Source: Trichobilharzia regenti
Lineage: Eukaryota; Platyhelminthes; Trematoda; Strigeidida; Schistosomatidae
Direction of reading: 5' to 3'
DNA: 64,000 nt
Assembly (NCBI GenBank): GCA_944472135.2
Contig: OX235270.1
Span: 118,931,842 to 118,995,841 of the forward strand
The position numbers were made by a program, and so were the translations under genes. Below the pieces are notes generated by a model, which had not been told where the DNA came from, did not search any database, and worked only from the letters and a program-made list of their open reading frames with translations. Positions 10,770 through 22,046 of the stretch are shown here, in pieces. Position 1 is the first letter of the stretch. The number at the start of each line of letters is the position of its first letter.

Positions 10770-11460
10770 TTGTTCCCTTGGGTTCCTAGTGGAACATAGG
10801 GCTTCAACTGCACGTCTCCATTTGCTTCTGTCTTCTGCGGTACTTTTCACCTGCATCCATGTTAGTCCATATTCTTTCAACTCCTCTTCACATGATCTCC
10901 TCCATGTCACCCTTGCACTGACGACCCACTCGCCGCTTCCCTTTCGAGTTCCACTCGAGCAATGGCCTGACGCGCGCGCGATGCCACCCAGCGGCCTCCA
11001 GCCTTAGCGAGTGTTCAATCCATCTCCACTTTCTCCTGCATATTTGTTGGCTAGCGATTGGTTCTTGTTTTGCTTGTTCCCATAGTTTCTTGTTGGTGAT
11101 TCTTTCCGGCCCGGCCATCTGATCTTCAGTATAGAGTGAAGACAGTTGTTGATAAAGGTTTGCAACAGGCTGTTGGAAATATTCTTTGTGACCTGCCCAC
11201 CAAGTTTCTCATCCGTATAGAAGAACTGACTGACTTGACGTTTGTATTGAAAATCCGACCGAATATTATCGTTGGTGCTGAGTGACGAAGATTTCCAGAT
11301 TGGTTTCAGGTTGATAAATGTGTTTCTCGCCTTCCCGATGATTCTCGATTTGACATCTTCGTCCGTTCCGACTGCCTGTAGTTGAGACAATGCTCCCTAG
11401 ATAAGTAAGTGAATGAAGTAACCTCTTTCAAATCCCTCCCGTTGATGGTGATTGGTGCTG
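10770..11460 (-). mobile_element. RTE-like LINE 3' end
   Basis: The - strand carries RT C-terminal sequence (DVKSRIIGKARNTFINLK, then SSSLSTNDNIRSDFQYKRQV) and the family's terminal block (LWEQAKQEPIASQQICRRKW, GKRRVGRQCKGD), ending near the tail sequence GAAGCCCTATGTTCCACTAGG at about 10790-10810. The copy is frameshifted. Together with 11760-11990 it is one insertion split by about 300 bases. Confidence 0.75.
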
Positions 11461-11759
11461 GATAATAATAATAATGGTAAAGCTTTATTTAAGACAGTAT
11501 GCGAATATACGTTACAAAAATTTTCAGCGTATTCACTGTCAAAGTACTTTTTTTCACACAGGATTCACATGTAAAGTAATAATCTGAAGTATATCTTCAT
11601 TTCGTTGAAGAATTGTACAGCGTTTACTTGGGAGCAAGTTAAATCATCACTCAAGTTTATGTATAGGTCATTTGATATAACTGGACGATTAAAACAATGA
11701 TAAATCCAGATGACATTAAGCATTTTGAAGGAAAGTAATTTCGGTAACTCAATGATTTA
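11461..11759. other. Unidentified 300-bp insert in an RTE copy
   Basis: It separates two parts of one RTE copy and starts with AATAATAATAATGG. No coding sequence or known repeat is visible in it. It is probably a later insertion, but no target-site duplication was seen. Confidence 0.35.
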
Positions 11760-11990
11760 AGCAGGCCACCTATATTGCTGTTGTTTTTGTTGTTAGTTGG
11801 TTATTTTCATAACCTCCGTCTTGTCTATGTTCACTTGGAGTCCTGTCTTCGCTGCTTCTTCGACCAGTTTGTCCGTTTTCGCTTGTAAGTCTTCGATTTT
11901 GTGTGACATCAAACATAAATCATCCACGCGCGAAATCCAGGTCTTCTAGGTTCTTCATGTTGGTATAGGATATCCCTGTCTTTTCGTTTC
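11760..11990 (-). mobile_element. RTE-like LINE, RT palm remnant
   Basis: On the - strand it encodes the segment just after the RT catalytic box, with a LMSHKIEDLQAK-like stretch, LVEEAAKTGLQVN and DKTEV-KITN, the same order as in the better copy at 29530-29750. It continues into 10770-11460. Confidence 0.65.
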
Positions 11991-12610
11991 CCACTGTCTG
12001 ATACATAATTCAGTCCATCATCACTTGTAAAAGTGGAACTGAATGCTTTAGAGTGAAACATATTACAGACGACAAACTGATGTTTATAAAATTTCAAGAT
12101 CATTTTCTTCCCGTTCATAACATCGTCTTACATGAATTCTGACAAACAATCACCCACTTTTGCGATATTCCTGAATGGTTAATTATTACCAGTGTTGGCC
12201 TTAAGGAAACTATTTCAAGTCTACCCATAACACTAGCATATATAGTCTTTGTATGTATAACCATAAAAGAGTCACTAAAGTGGAGCATTTGCCAACGAGT
12301 GGAAAGTAATCGACTATCCAAACTACTAGAAAGAAATAATACATAAATAAAATAATTTTGAAGAGTGGTTAGAAAGATCAGCAATGCAGAAACGAGCGAA
12401 TTCTTCAAGAAAATCTATGATTGTGATCAGTTAAAGACAAAATTCAAATCAGTGGTTACTGAACGTTCAAGATACGTTCCAATATTCGAAGACTTCAATG
12501 CAATCACATCACAGTGTACAAATTAAAGTTTGTAAGTGCTAAAAATTACTTTGCAAGTATCAATCGGTATCATAACAGGCAATAAGTATTATTCGTTGCT
12601 TTCGTCAATT

Positions 12611-13035
12611 ACTAGTTCCGTATTAATTTGTTTATTAGACATATCACGCAGTGAAACAGTATTATTTACTGGATGACACACTTTTGAACACAATTTATTG
12701 TTCGTAATCATTTCATCAATCATAATAATCACATGACTTCGAAACTTCAGTTGTATAGTTTTCTTTATTTTTTCCTGTTTGTCGTAGAGGTAGTAGAATT
12801 TTCCAGATGGCTGGGACTGGTATTGAGTTATTACTATTACACGTGTTTGCAGTTGATTCGATAAACAAAGCTTCCGTTATCAATCTTCTCCGCCCTACCC
12901 TGTTACATTAGATTTTAAAACTGTTATTTATCCCATGCTATTTATTGTATGGTTGTATGTAATTGCATGTAGTGAGTACTATAGCTGAACTATTTCCTCG
13001 ATTTCTTATCTTATTCGTATCTATAAGTAGATTTT
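12611..13035 (-). repeat. PLE terminal inverted repeat, left arm
   Basis: About 425 bases that reappear in reverse at 13644-14061 with roughly 95% identity by eye (for example the CAAAGCTTCCGTTATC and CCGCCCTACCCTGTTACATT blocks). It flanks a PLE C-terminal coding fragment. In this arm the GTTCGAAACG-like motif is on the - strand and degraded to GTTCAAAAG. Confidence 0.75.
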
Positions 13036-13039
13036 GTTA

Positions 13040-13623
13040 GGTTTATTTTGCTCGGCTAGTCTGACTGCCTCTGTTCTACTACTTTGACCTATGTATTTGA
13101 CCTGAAAATCATTGCAGGCAGGGTATTAGATAAACTAAATTGTTTTGTTTTAAAGGCTCCACTGGCGGGATCCTTTAACCGACAAAGCTTGTTTCTAATT
13201 GAGTTTGTGGGTGGCTTGAATGCCAGCCACTTTTATTCCTGCCTTGTTAAGAATTCTGCGTAAGGTTTCCGAGGTTCCTTTCTTGTATGGAATCACTAGT
13301 GATGATTTAGATTCCTTATTGTTGGTGTTGTCTTGAGCACATTTGACTTGCATGTCATCATTAATATTATTATTACTGTCACCATCACTACTATCATTAT
13401 TTATTTTATTTTTACACTTCCCTACATACTTTCTGACTAATTTATCAGGGTAAGTATTAAGTTTCAAAGCTTCTCTTATATGCCTCACTTCCTGTCTTAG
13501 ATTTTCTTTGGTACTACTTAGTTTTTGTGCTCTATTATTACTTAGACATTTCACCAATCCTATTTTCATTGACATAGGATGGAATGATGGGAAGTTCAAA
13601 TATCTGTTTGAATGTGGCCTCAC
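13040..13623 (-). mobile_element. PLE fragment: RT end, linker and start of GIY-YIG
   Basis: The - strand frame starts in the post-catalytic part of a PLE reverse transcriptase (SNRYLNFPSFHPMSMKIGLV), continues through the helical region (LRQEVRHIREALKLNTYP) and the SLVIPYKKGTSETLRRIL segment typical of PLEs, and then, after a stop near 13198, into PACNDFQVKYIGQSSRT, which is the YIG half of the GIY-YIG nuclease. An Asn/Asp-rich insert (about residues 76-100) expands the linker. The RT palm is missing. The fragment lies exactly between two inverted terminal repeats. Confidence 0.75.
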
Positions 13624-13643
13624 CTTTCAGTTGATGTGTTCGA

Positions 13644-14061
13644 AAAATCTACTTATAGATACAAATAAGATAAGAAATCGAGGAAATAGTTCAGCTATAG
13701 TACTCACTACATGCAATTACATACAACCATACAATAAATAGCATGGGATAAATAACAGTTTTAAAATCTAATGTAACAGGGTAGGGCGGAGAAGATTGAT
13801 AACAGAAGCTTTGTTTATCGAATCAACTGCAAACACGTGTAATAGTAATAACTCAATACCAGTCCCAGCCATCTAGAAAATTCTACTACCCCTACGACAA
13901 ACAGGAAAAAACAAAGAAAACTATACAACTGAAGTTTCGAAGTCATGTGATTATGATTGATGAAATGACTATGAACAATAAATTATGTTCGAAACGCCAT
14001 CCAGTAAATAATACTGTTTCACTGCATGATATATCTAATAAACAGACTAATATGGAATTGT
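13644..14061 (+). repeat. PLE terminal inverted repeat, right arm
   Basis: Reverse copy of 12611-13035. It contains ATGTTCGAAACGCCATCCAG at about 13984-14003, shared with 640-665. GTTC-GAAAC resembles the 3' core strand of a hammerhead, but a clean CTGANGA partner strand is not seen. Confidence 0.75.
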
Positions 14062-14448
14062 ATACTACCATAGTGTCCGAGTTTTACACATATATTAATA
14101 TGGAGTTCATATCGCTATTATTACACTCCAACTTCAGTGGTGTTTCTATCTGATGTTTGTATAACCATAAACTAACCATGGCAACTGATTTTCAAATGAA
14201 AACCCATTTCACTTTGTGAAAACTTCCTTATAGGATACAGTAGTAAACATGTGTTCATTTCTAGTTTTCTGTCGTATTTACATTACATCACAAGGAATTG
14301 CTATTTATGCCGCTAGCTAAGCAAGTATGAGCATTCGCATTCGGTTAGTGGCTAACAGGCTGAAACTAATTTCAAGTATTTCTGATTACTAGACAGTTAT
14401 CACTCTTTTAGGTCAGGTAAAATGCATAGGTTCACTGTTTTATTTCCG

Positions 14449-14740
14449 TCATTTTTCCTGAGTCTCAAAAATATATTTCTCGGCTAAAATGGTCGGTACA
14501 TGTGCAACAATCAGCAATCTAATGCTGACAAGTTTGTCAACAATAATAATCATAATCATTGTGACAGAGGGTTGATATAAAACCAGGAGAACTGATGGTA
14601 TTGGTAAAGGGTGTAAATATTTGTGAAAGTTACGTGTTCTTCTTCTTGACATGTCAGAAGCCATCAGAATCCAAATAATCAGGCCTAAGTTGTGCACTTT
14701 TTGAAGAAGTTTACACGCTTATCTCCTTTATTTTCAATTA
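14449..14740. other. No feature supported
   Basis: A - strand open frame exists but has no splice context or recognisable motif. It is treated as chance. Confidence 0.3.
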
Positions 14741-14751
14741 TTGTTTTTCAG

Positions 14752-14943
14752 GGATATGACTGACTCCACTTCTGATCAAGAAATGACTTCAGTTAGAGCG
14801 CCACTGTTAACCAGTGCGTATTTGACAGCTGTTCCATCCTTGTTTGGGACATTTGCGTTCGTATTTTCCTTTATCTTGGTCATCTTTACTGAATTTCCCC
14901 TTCCCCTAATCTATCTTCAATTTTTTATCGTCTTTAATATATA
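14752..14943 (+). CDS. Possible first coding exon, unknown membrane protein
   Basis: A pyrimidine-rich acceptor (TTGTTTTTCAG, 14741-14751) is followed four bases later by ATG at 14756. The frame encodes an acidic polar start (MTDSTSDQEMTSVR), then APLLTSAYLTAVPS and one strong hydrophobic segment (LFGTFAFVFSFILVIF), and runs to a stop at 14941-14943. An acceptor this close to the ATG would suit either a cis-spliced 5' UTR or spliced-leader trans-splicing, which is known in schistosomes. No good donor or downstream exons were found, so the 3' boundary given is just the stop. It could be a gene cut off by repeats, or chance. Confidence 0.35.
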
Positions 14944-14967
14944 AAACAGTTCGACTGTTAGTCTCAA

Positions 14968-15123
14968 GCATTTCATCATGAGCTGACATCAGTTAGAGAA
15001 CCACTGGAAGACCTGTGGATAGTGGACAGCTGCTTCGTCCTGGTTTGGGACTCTTCATTAGTATGCACCCACTGACATGGTTCGAAAATAGGACCTAGCT
15101 AGTTTGTATACCATTAAGCCACC
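14968..15123 (-). mobile_element. Hammerhead SINE, left arm of a pair
   Basis: On the - strand: A-box-like TGGCTTAATGGTATAC at the 5' end, a decayed B box, then ATGAAGAGTCCC, CAGGACGAAGCAGCTG, TCCACTATCC and the tail TGATGAAATG. Core strands are mutated (CGAAGC for CGAAAC). It sits head to head with the + copy that follows. Confidence 0.75.
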
Positions 15124-15134
15124 GGTCGGTTCTC

Positions 15135-15320
15135 CTTTTGTCCAGGAGGTCCTGGTTGCGAACTCTGTCTTTGATTGCGTACTGATGAAGAGTCCCAAAC
15201 CAGGACGAAACAGCTGTTCAGTGCTCTCAGGTTTTCCAATGGCTCTCTAACTGATCTCAGCTCATGATGAAATCCTTTGACCAATCAAACAAAATCCCTA
15301 CAAAAACCATTACTTGAAAA
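15135..15320 (+). mobile_element. Hammerhead SINE, right arm of a pair
   Basis: It contains GCGTACTGATGAAGAGTCCC, CAGGACGAAACAGCTG, TTCAGTGCTCTCAGG and the complete tail to CCCTACAAAAACC-TTACTTGAA. The tRNA-like head is degraded. Stem II (GTCC with GGAC) and the CGAAAC strand are intact, while the core C is A. Confidence 0.75.
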
Positions 15321-15544
15321 ATTCGATTGTTTATTTAATTTGGTCAACGTTATTAAAAGACTGCGTTTATCTGAGAAATATGGTGTAACTGTGGAATACA
15401 TTTCACACATTTGCTAATCAATTCAATTTATATGGAAAATGAAAAAAATTAAAGCTCAAATAAGGTAAAACAATAAGTGATTTCAAAGTATGGAGGATAA
15501 TAACTGACACTAATCTTGTTGATACAATCAGATTTGGTTTACGA

Positions 15545-15965
15545 AGATTACTGATAGCTATTATTATATACTCTCTATGTTCCAAGTGGACTATAATTAT
15601 CCAGCAGTCTATATCGATTCTGCTCGGTTCTCTATCATCACTTTCAGCTGCCCATAAACTTCACTTTCATTTTTAGGTGATTTTCTGCCAAATCCTAAGT
15701 TGTTCTTTCTCCTTCATGTCCCAGTAGACGGTTTACTTGTGATGTTTGCTTAAGTGTTAATTCAGTGTATGTCCAGTCTATCTCTATTTTCTTCTGCATA
15801 TTTTCTGGGTAGTAGGTTCTTGGCTTGGATGGTTGCTTTCCAGAGTTTATATGCGGTGCTTACCTGTTCTGGTCACCTGATCTTCATTATCACTGCAGAG
15901 AATGCGGCTGCTGAAAAATGTCTGCAGCTTGGTGTAGACGAACCTGGTGACTCAGTGTGACTAAG
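15545..15965 (-). mobile_element. RTE-like LINE 3' fragment, degraded
   Basis: On the - strand, the tail-like GGAACATAGAG is followed upstream by degraded C-terminal blocks (for example KKIEIDWTYTE- and the -AGKIR-P-RI- type segment). Compared with 10770-11460 it has many indels. The + strand open frame at 15754-15960 is its antisense shadow. Confidence 0.55.
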
Positions 15966-16019
15966 CGAAGTGACGTGGACTAGGGTAACAGTTAAATGTT
16001 TTTGCATTCGTAAAGAGGA

Positions 16020-17480
16020 TCTGATTTTAAGGACAACTGCATCAAAAGGTCATTTTTTATACCCTGCCGTCGATCTTTATGCATAATCTGATAACCATGA
16101 TTTAAACATAATGCAATTTGACAACGATTCTGAGGTTGTTGTCGTGAGTAAGGGTGATTATAAGTTTAAAATCTCATCTGTTATTTATGATGAAAGTAAA
16201 TTCACCCGAGTTCTCTTTTTAGAAGACTTTCATTCATTTTAGAAGAAAGTGATGGTTGATTCTATGAAACTTCTTAGCCTAAATGTTATAAGCAAAGATG
16301 AATTGAACTCTATCGAACCAAGTGAATGCGAATTTCCACATATTTATGGTTTATGAATAATGAACAAACACAGACATTTTCCACGTCCTGTAATGTCAGA
16401 ATATAGACAGTCAACACATAAATTCGCTCAGTGGTTAGTGGAAATATTGGACACAGTCAAAAGGAAATTCCGTAAGTATGAAATGAAAGACACGTTTGAA
16501 TTGACTGATTACCCAAATGGTATTAATATTGAAAATAAAAGTGTGCATTACATTCGATGTGAACTCTTTATTCGTCAATATACCCTTTCTCAAAGCAATT
16601 GACCTTTCATGTGATTACACATAATTTCCTAATCCAGTTTCCTGTGTCTTATTTAGACTATTTATTGGTTCCGTATACTAGTAATGTAAGGCTGAAGGCG
16701 ACTGTTTGTCAGATTATTGGTGTTGCTATGGAAGGCCCATTAATGCCCCTTTTAGCAGATATCTGTATGTCGTATACTGAGAGTTTACAGGAAGAGTTAG
16801 TAGAAGAAGTACCACTTTACACAGGATATGTTGATGACATTTTAATAACACGTGACAGTCCTAGTTTTGCCGCTTCATTTCTATATCAAATGAATGAAGT
16901 GCTAAATAGCGTATCATTTACATCCATTGAAGAGAAAGACAACTGTTAATACTACCTAGGTATACTTCTCGATCCACATCCTGGTTGGTAAATACGACGA
17001 TTTATCCATAGAAAACATATCTGGACAGAAAAATACCTTTATCACCATAGCACCATAGCATATCTTGTCCAGAAAAAAGTCAGTAACGAGCTACCTCTTT
17101 GGTAGGATCCAATGAATGTGCGCAGAAGATAAACTTGAAGGTGAGGAAAGAATATATTGACAGAATCTCTGGTTGAAAATAATTATCCGGGGGATTTCAT
17201 AAGGAGATATAAGGTCGTCAAAACACCAAGAACCCTTCTCCGAGTCTCCACTAAGGAGGATATTTACTTCGAGGTGCCCTATATATTAGTGACCACAAGA
17301 GCTAGATACTTCAAGACAAAAAGACTATAGAGTTCAGAGCCGGATAACCGCGAACGTGGTGATTATTCATCCATCAGTTTAGATCTATGTTTCGTTACAC
17401 ATACATAAAGAGATCTCACCGATCATCTAAAGTAACGGCATCAAAGCACATCCTTAGTTGGCTTCAGGAGCAAACTGAAT
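16020..17480 (+). mobile_element. Penelope-like element, RT and GIY-YIG remnant
   Basis: The longest PLE copy here. In order: ISKDELNSIEPSE-EFPHIYGL (about 16290), the RPVMSEYRQSTHKFAQWL block (about 16390), the fingers/palm region broken by a stop near 16600, MEGPLMPLLADICM (about 16728) and the catalytic YVDD box (about 16829-16840). Then come YYLGILLDPHPG, IHRKHIWT and ENNYPGDFIRRYKVV, and a degraded nuclease region (about 17390-17480, ...KVTASKHILSWLQ). Several stops and frameshifts make it inactive. No upstream terminal repeat was recognised. Confidence 0.8.
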
Positions 17481-18200
17481 CCCTGTAACCCATTAAATGA
17501 TGAAAACAGATAGCGCAGTTCTCTCATTTAGAAACAAATTATAGATAATGCATAAATGCGATGTTTATTTCTCTCTGAAATCTATTTATTAAACATGTTT
17601 TTGGTATATATCAAAGTTTTTGAAAGCCCTAGGGATTAGGAAATTTAAGCCATCTTTATGTGTTTAAAAAGAATTCATCATCACATTTAACCTTCTTTAA
17701 CAAGTTTTTTTTCGGATATCAGGATAGACAATGTGTGCCAACGGAACATTATTCTCATGCATTCTGACAGTTCAATACAGCATTGGCAAGTGAATACGAT
17801 ATATCTATTTGAACATTTTATTTGATGTTGTTCGATGTAAACCGAAATCACAATCTCAGTGATTGGTTAAAAAAATATAAACTGTGGATAAATAAATAGC
17901 GCTTTGATCAATCGAAAATATACTTTGTCTCCCGTGTCTTGCCTTCTGTTGTCACAATATTATTTCCCCTCTTTGGTTTGGTTGGATCTCTATTGTTATT
18001 ATGACCTTTATCTATTCTCTTTCCCCTCGACTTATTATTTGCATGTGAATTCCTACAATAAGTACGTGCTTGGTCAGAGTATTCTAAATGTGTTGCTCGT
18101 AAACATTAGATCGTCTAGATAACTTACGTCTTTTCATTGTTTTGTTAAATTATTTCTTGTCTCAATTTATTGGAGATTGAAATGAAAAGAATGTTTTCGG
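17481..18200. other. No feature supported
   Basis: No exon or recognised repeat. An open frame at 17904-18122 is T-rich and looks like chance. Confidence 0.35.
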
Positions 18201-18224
18201 TCCTATATTTACCCCTAAGTATTC

Positions 18225-18380
18225 AAGCGTGACATGGAGATCTTATGATTATAAAATGAGAGACGATGGACAATGATGGACTACAAAAAAGAAAAAAGGA
18301 TCAGAAGGAGGTGTGTTGCTAAAGTCCTATGTTCCACTCTGAACCTAAAGGGATTATATGAAGTAATAATAATAGTTTAA
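18225..18380 (+). mobile_element. RTE-like LINE, 3' tip
   Basis: It ends with AGTCCTATGTTCCACTCTGA and an AATAATAATAG tail, the same 3' end seen at 30360-30405 and 32560-32612. Only the last 150 bases or so are present. Confidence 0.6.
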
Positions 18381-18774
18381 ATATTATTTCTGACTAAAAG
18401 TTCATCCTTTATGGAATGGACAACTATCTTTATGAAAACACATTGTGCATATCGCTTTTTTTGTTGTTGCCTCTGTATCACTGACTTGAAAGTCCTGTTA
18501 CCTTAAGTACACTGGTACCGATACAATCCGGCTACCGACTAACTTACACAGTCAGTAATCTACATTTTACCCCGTACTTGTTACTGTTGAAAATATTTTA
18601 ACAATTCTCTATTTCAGCTAGTGGAAAACACCCATATGGACATTAGAGAGAAGAGAGCACGAAGTTCAGCAAAGATATCTTTCCGGCGATTTCATTTTCA
18701 AAAGTTGTACAATCACATTTAAATACATAATTTTACATGGACACAATTTCTGTTTGATTACACATAATTACGAC

Positions 18775-18860
18775 GGCGATTAAAAGGTGATAATTATTTT
18801 CAACTAGATATGGTTTACGAGAGGCTTAGAAACGAAATTACACAGGATTTCACTGTGAAT
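18775..18860 (+). repeat. Single end of the 6025-6508 fold-back family
   Basis: AAGGTGATAATTATTTTCAA, CTAGATATGG and GAGAGGCTTAGAAACGAAA match the right inverted end of the element at 6025-6508, including the bases beyond its terminus (GACGGCGA). Only one end is present. Confidence 0.55.
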
Positions 18861-18912
18861 TTTGCCTTCATATTTACATTAAAATTGGGATGACTGATTC
18901 AGTTGCATTTTT

Positions 18913-19141
18913 TTCCTTCACGTTCCCCAGTGGAACATAAGGCTTCAACCTAGTGGCTTGAAGTTTCTATAGCAGTGGTGTTTATTTTCACAGAATGGGG
19001 TTGCTAGCCTCATGCCAGACCTTTTTTCTTCACCAGTATCATTTCTGGCTTAGCGAGGTAAAGGGGTGCGTCGGCCGGTGATCGAACCTCGGACCATGTG
19101 CGGGGTCGGCGAGTGTCCTAACCGCTGTGCCACCGACGCAC
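18913..19141 (-). mobile_element. tRNA-headed SINE, family B, full length
   Basis: On the - strand the tRNA-like head (GGTGCGTCGGTGGCACAGCG, B box GGTTCGATCACC) is followed by CCTTTACCTCGCTAAGCCAG, the GGCTAGCAACCCCAT body and a tail CTTATGTTCCACTGGGGAAC. The last part matches the 3' end of the RTE-like LINE. Other copies are at 28487, 48094, 53945 and 58057. Confidence 0.85.
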
Positions 19142-20090
19142 CAGTTGCATTTACTCTACTGAAAATTTCCCAGAGAACTGTATTACTCAGTGCAGAGTTC
19201 ACAAGCTGACATCTTTTATAGACAGCAGTTAGAAACTCACCACGGGGATTAACGACTACTCATTATGTAGTGATATAACTTAGATCAAAAAGAAAGTATT
19301 TTTAACCTAAGTTTAAGTATATAGAAAATTAGACAAAGTACAGTCTATTATTTCAAAAGTACAGTCTAGTACAAACAAAGGAGTGAGATTTATGCCGTGT
19401 AATAAAGTCAGTTAAGCTTAAGTTGTCAGAATGATCTGCGTGATGTTATGCACAAAAATGTGTTCACTACTACTGACTTATTGGGTTACATTAAATATTT
19501 GTAAATTTTTAATCAAGCTTTGATGTGTCTGAAGAACCTTTGCGTGTGTGTGTGTGTCAAATTTGAAAAAATACCCTACACATAACATATACAGCTAAAT
19601 AAAAACAGAAAATGGATGGAGAATAAATACACACACTGGAAGTATAATTCAACTTGGACATCTAGAGAAAAAAAACAGACAAACAATAAATTATAAACCT
19701 AAATCGAAACATTTTTAGTGGGTGACATATCTGAAAACTTTACCAAAGTATTTCTCTCAAATACTTTAAAGTTTACAATGTAAGTGTGCAGTTGTTTGTT
19801 CAGATCCATTTGGTCACGAAAATGGTTCTAAATTACGCACAATCATATGCACAAACACACACACACACATTGAAAACTGTGAGTTTCGAAGGTAGAATTA
19901 CTTCACATTATTTTCACAATTCATCACAACGATTATAAATAATTACTGGCTTATTTTTTTGAGTTGTTGTTTGGTTGTATTTTACCATAAACAAATATTT
20001 GTGAAAGTTGTAAATAACAAAAAAAAACAACTATTTTTTTTACAAAAAAGTGCAGTCATGTTCTTTTGTGCTATTTCATGTCCTCAGAAA
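19142..20090. other. Non-coding upstream of gene 2
   Basis: No exon or known repeat. It includes a short (CA)n run at about 19854-19870 and T-rich stretches just before the promoter candidate at 20097. Confidence 0.35.
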
Positions 20091-20096
20091 TGTGAA

Positions 20097-20102
20097 TATA
20101 AA
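20097..20102 (+). promoter_or_regulatory. Possible TATA box of gene 2
   Basis: TATAAA lies 50 bases before the ATG at 20152. If used, transcription would start near 20125-20132 and leave a 5' UTR of about 20-27 bases. This is inferred from spacing only; a spliced-leader acceptor cannot be excluded. Confidence 0.3.
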
Positions 20103-20151
20103 CCCTTGAAATACTGAATATTAACAGTTTTAGTTTGTCCTCTTCACTGCA

Positions 20152-20224
20152 ATGAAGTATCACTTATATTTATTACGAGGCATTTTATGTTTAACACTGC
20201 TGCTTTTGAATACTGAAGGATTAA
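20152..20224 (+). CDS. Secreted acidic His-rich protein, exon 1 (signal peptide)
   Basis: The ATG at 20152 opens 24 codons: a short basic start (MKYHLYLLRG), a hydrophobic core (ILCLTLLLL) and a small polar end (NTEGL), a textbook secretory signal peptide. The exon ends in phase 1 at a consensus donor GTAAGT (20225). The single cysteine lies in the hydrophobic core. The next exon that joins in phase is at 25933, giving an intron of 5.7 kb that holds a CR1-like fragment, a large fold-back and a PLE tail. The modelled protein has 353 residues over five exons, all introns in phase 1. I do not recognise it. Extra small exons inside the long introns cannot be excluded. Confidence 0.75.
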
Positions 20225-20384
20225 GTAAGTTCATTTTTGTCAGTGTAGTAATAGGGTACGACTGTATTTCTAATGTGATTTTTAATAATAGAAGTTGATG
20301 ATTGTTATATGTTTGAATGCTGTTGAGTAAAGCCTAAAAACACTGTGGTGTAACTTATGTCATGTGTCTAGTCTTTCGTCTGAT

Positions 20385-21060
20385 ATAAACTGAATTCTAT
20401 ATCAGTCAAGTGGCTAGATACCAATCAGAAGGAAATCTTAAACCTAGATTTCGTAAATACTGGAAAGTTAAATGAAGCTGTTGGTTCCTTTGACCGTTAC
20501 AAAATTGATGACACTGATATAGAAATCAGGTCTGAAGTTAAGTATCTTGGATTAATTCTTTCTTCTGACCTATCCTGGTCTTCCCATGTCTTAGCGATTT
20601 CTAAAAGAATATTTCGTCTGACTTTTTACATTAAGAAGTTGAGGCACTCAGGCATAACCCAACCCCTCTTCTTACAGTTTGTCAACTCGCGTATTTTACC
20701 TATTCTTCTTTACTGTTCACCCTTATTCTTTCCTGGATTGCTTAAAAAAGACTATGTCATACTTTGTAGAACTCTGAAGACTGTCAGTAGGACGAGTGGT
20801 ACCCCATTGGACCATATCGTTGACATTGTCACTGAAAGGCACTTGATGTCATGCAACAAATTTGCTAAAGGAATTTTTTCAGACTCTGAAAACCCACTCT
20901 ATCCGCAGCTTCAACCTTGTGTCTCCTCAGGTAAAACAAGAAGTCTTTTCAGAAGACTATACTCATGTACGTCTAAGTATAAAAATTCCACTATACCATA
21001 TTTGACACGTACTTTATGTGATGAAAATAGTGTTAGGCATGAACTAACTAACTAACCTTC
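20385..21060 (+). mobile_element. CR1-like LINE, RT C-terminal fragment
   Basis: The frame includes the region after the RT palm (RSEVKYLGLILSSDLSWSSH), then the thumb and C-terminus (RIFRLTFYIKKLR, LFLQFVNSRILPILLYCSPL) up to a stop at 21053-21055. The layout matches the end of CR1/Jockey-type LINE ORF2 and resembles the schistosome SR1 group. The 3' flank to about 21540 may be its UTR, ending in AATAAAGTAACTTATTGTTA. It lies in intron 1 of gene 2, in the sense direction. Confidence 0.75.
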
Positions 21061-21550
21061 TTTGCGCTACTAAATAAACCATTTCCTCAACCCCTACAAC
21101 ATCAAACTTTATTTTTTCTTGTATTTCTTATATTTATAATCCTCTCAATTTTTTGTTTTTGCTTATTTATTTTTCACAAGTGTGAACATCATTTAAGCTG
21201 TGTTATGAGTGTTAATTTTGTATTTCCCCTAACCATAGTATATCAACAGAACATTAGATTCAATAATCTATAAAATGCTAAAATTTCCAAACTGAATCGC
21301 CAATACTGTTTGAAACAAACTCACTGTTATTATTAGTATTATTATATTTAATAATCTCAATTCGTGCTTCGAATATTTTTTGACTTTATATCGTTAACGT
21401 GGACAAACCCCTCCGGTTAATTTTGTTTTAATTTTTAATTTTATTTATATTTTAAGTAAATCAGATGCAATACTGTGACAAATGCTGAGAATTCCATTCT
21501 GTATTATAAGTACTGTTTTTGGAATAAAGTAACTTATTGTTATTCGCTTA

Positions 21551-21639
21551 TGAAGGCGTATCTACAATCTTGAGGAGACTCATGTCCTTCACCCGAGTGC
21601 TGAAGTCAGAGACGTCACCAGTGAACTATTCAGACTCAA
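21551..21639 (-). mobile_element. tRNA-headed repeat, family C
   Basis: On the - strand: GAGTCTGAATAGTTCACTGG (A-box region), a decayed B box and GACATGAGTCTCC. Better copies at 58137-58308 and 57858-57975 show TAGCTCAGTGGT and GGTTCGAATCTC. Confidence 0.55.
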
Positions 21640-22046
21640 AAACCACCTAATTTTGATAATAGCTTTATTATAGAGAGTAGAAAATGTTTACTAAATGACA
21701 GAGGATTGTAGACTGTTAACAGCTGAGACGAAAAGAAAACATTGCAACACAAATAATACAAAGAGTATTTATCTAACTGAGATATTATTATTACAAGTTG
21801 AGATGATTGGTGACTGACATTTCTCGCTGATTAGAGTCAGTGAATTTTTATTTCCTACGTTATTTACAAGCAAAAGTGTTGACAAGTATATTTTGTGGGT
21901 TGTCAGTGAATTATTGTTTGATCATAAATTATTACTTCAGAGACTAATGATGCAAACAAACTCTGTCATTCCCACCACCTTGGTTTTCATCTTACGTTCA
22001 TTTATGATCACTCATTAGATTAATGAGAATAACACCTTCTTTATTC

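Noticed and set aside
15754..15960. 68-codon + strand frame as a gene
   Set aside because: It is the antisense of an RTE-like LINE 3' end; the 32248-32595, 39594-39851 and 39787-40113 frames are likewise shadows of transposon coding strands.
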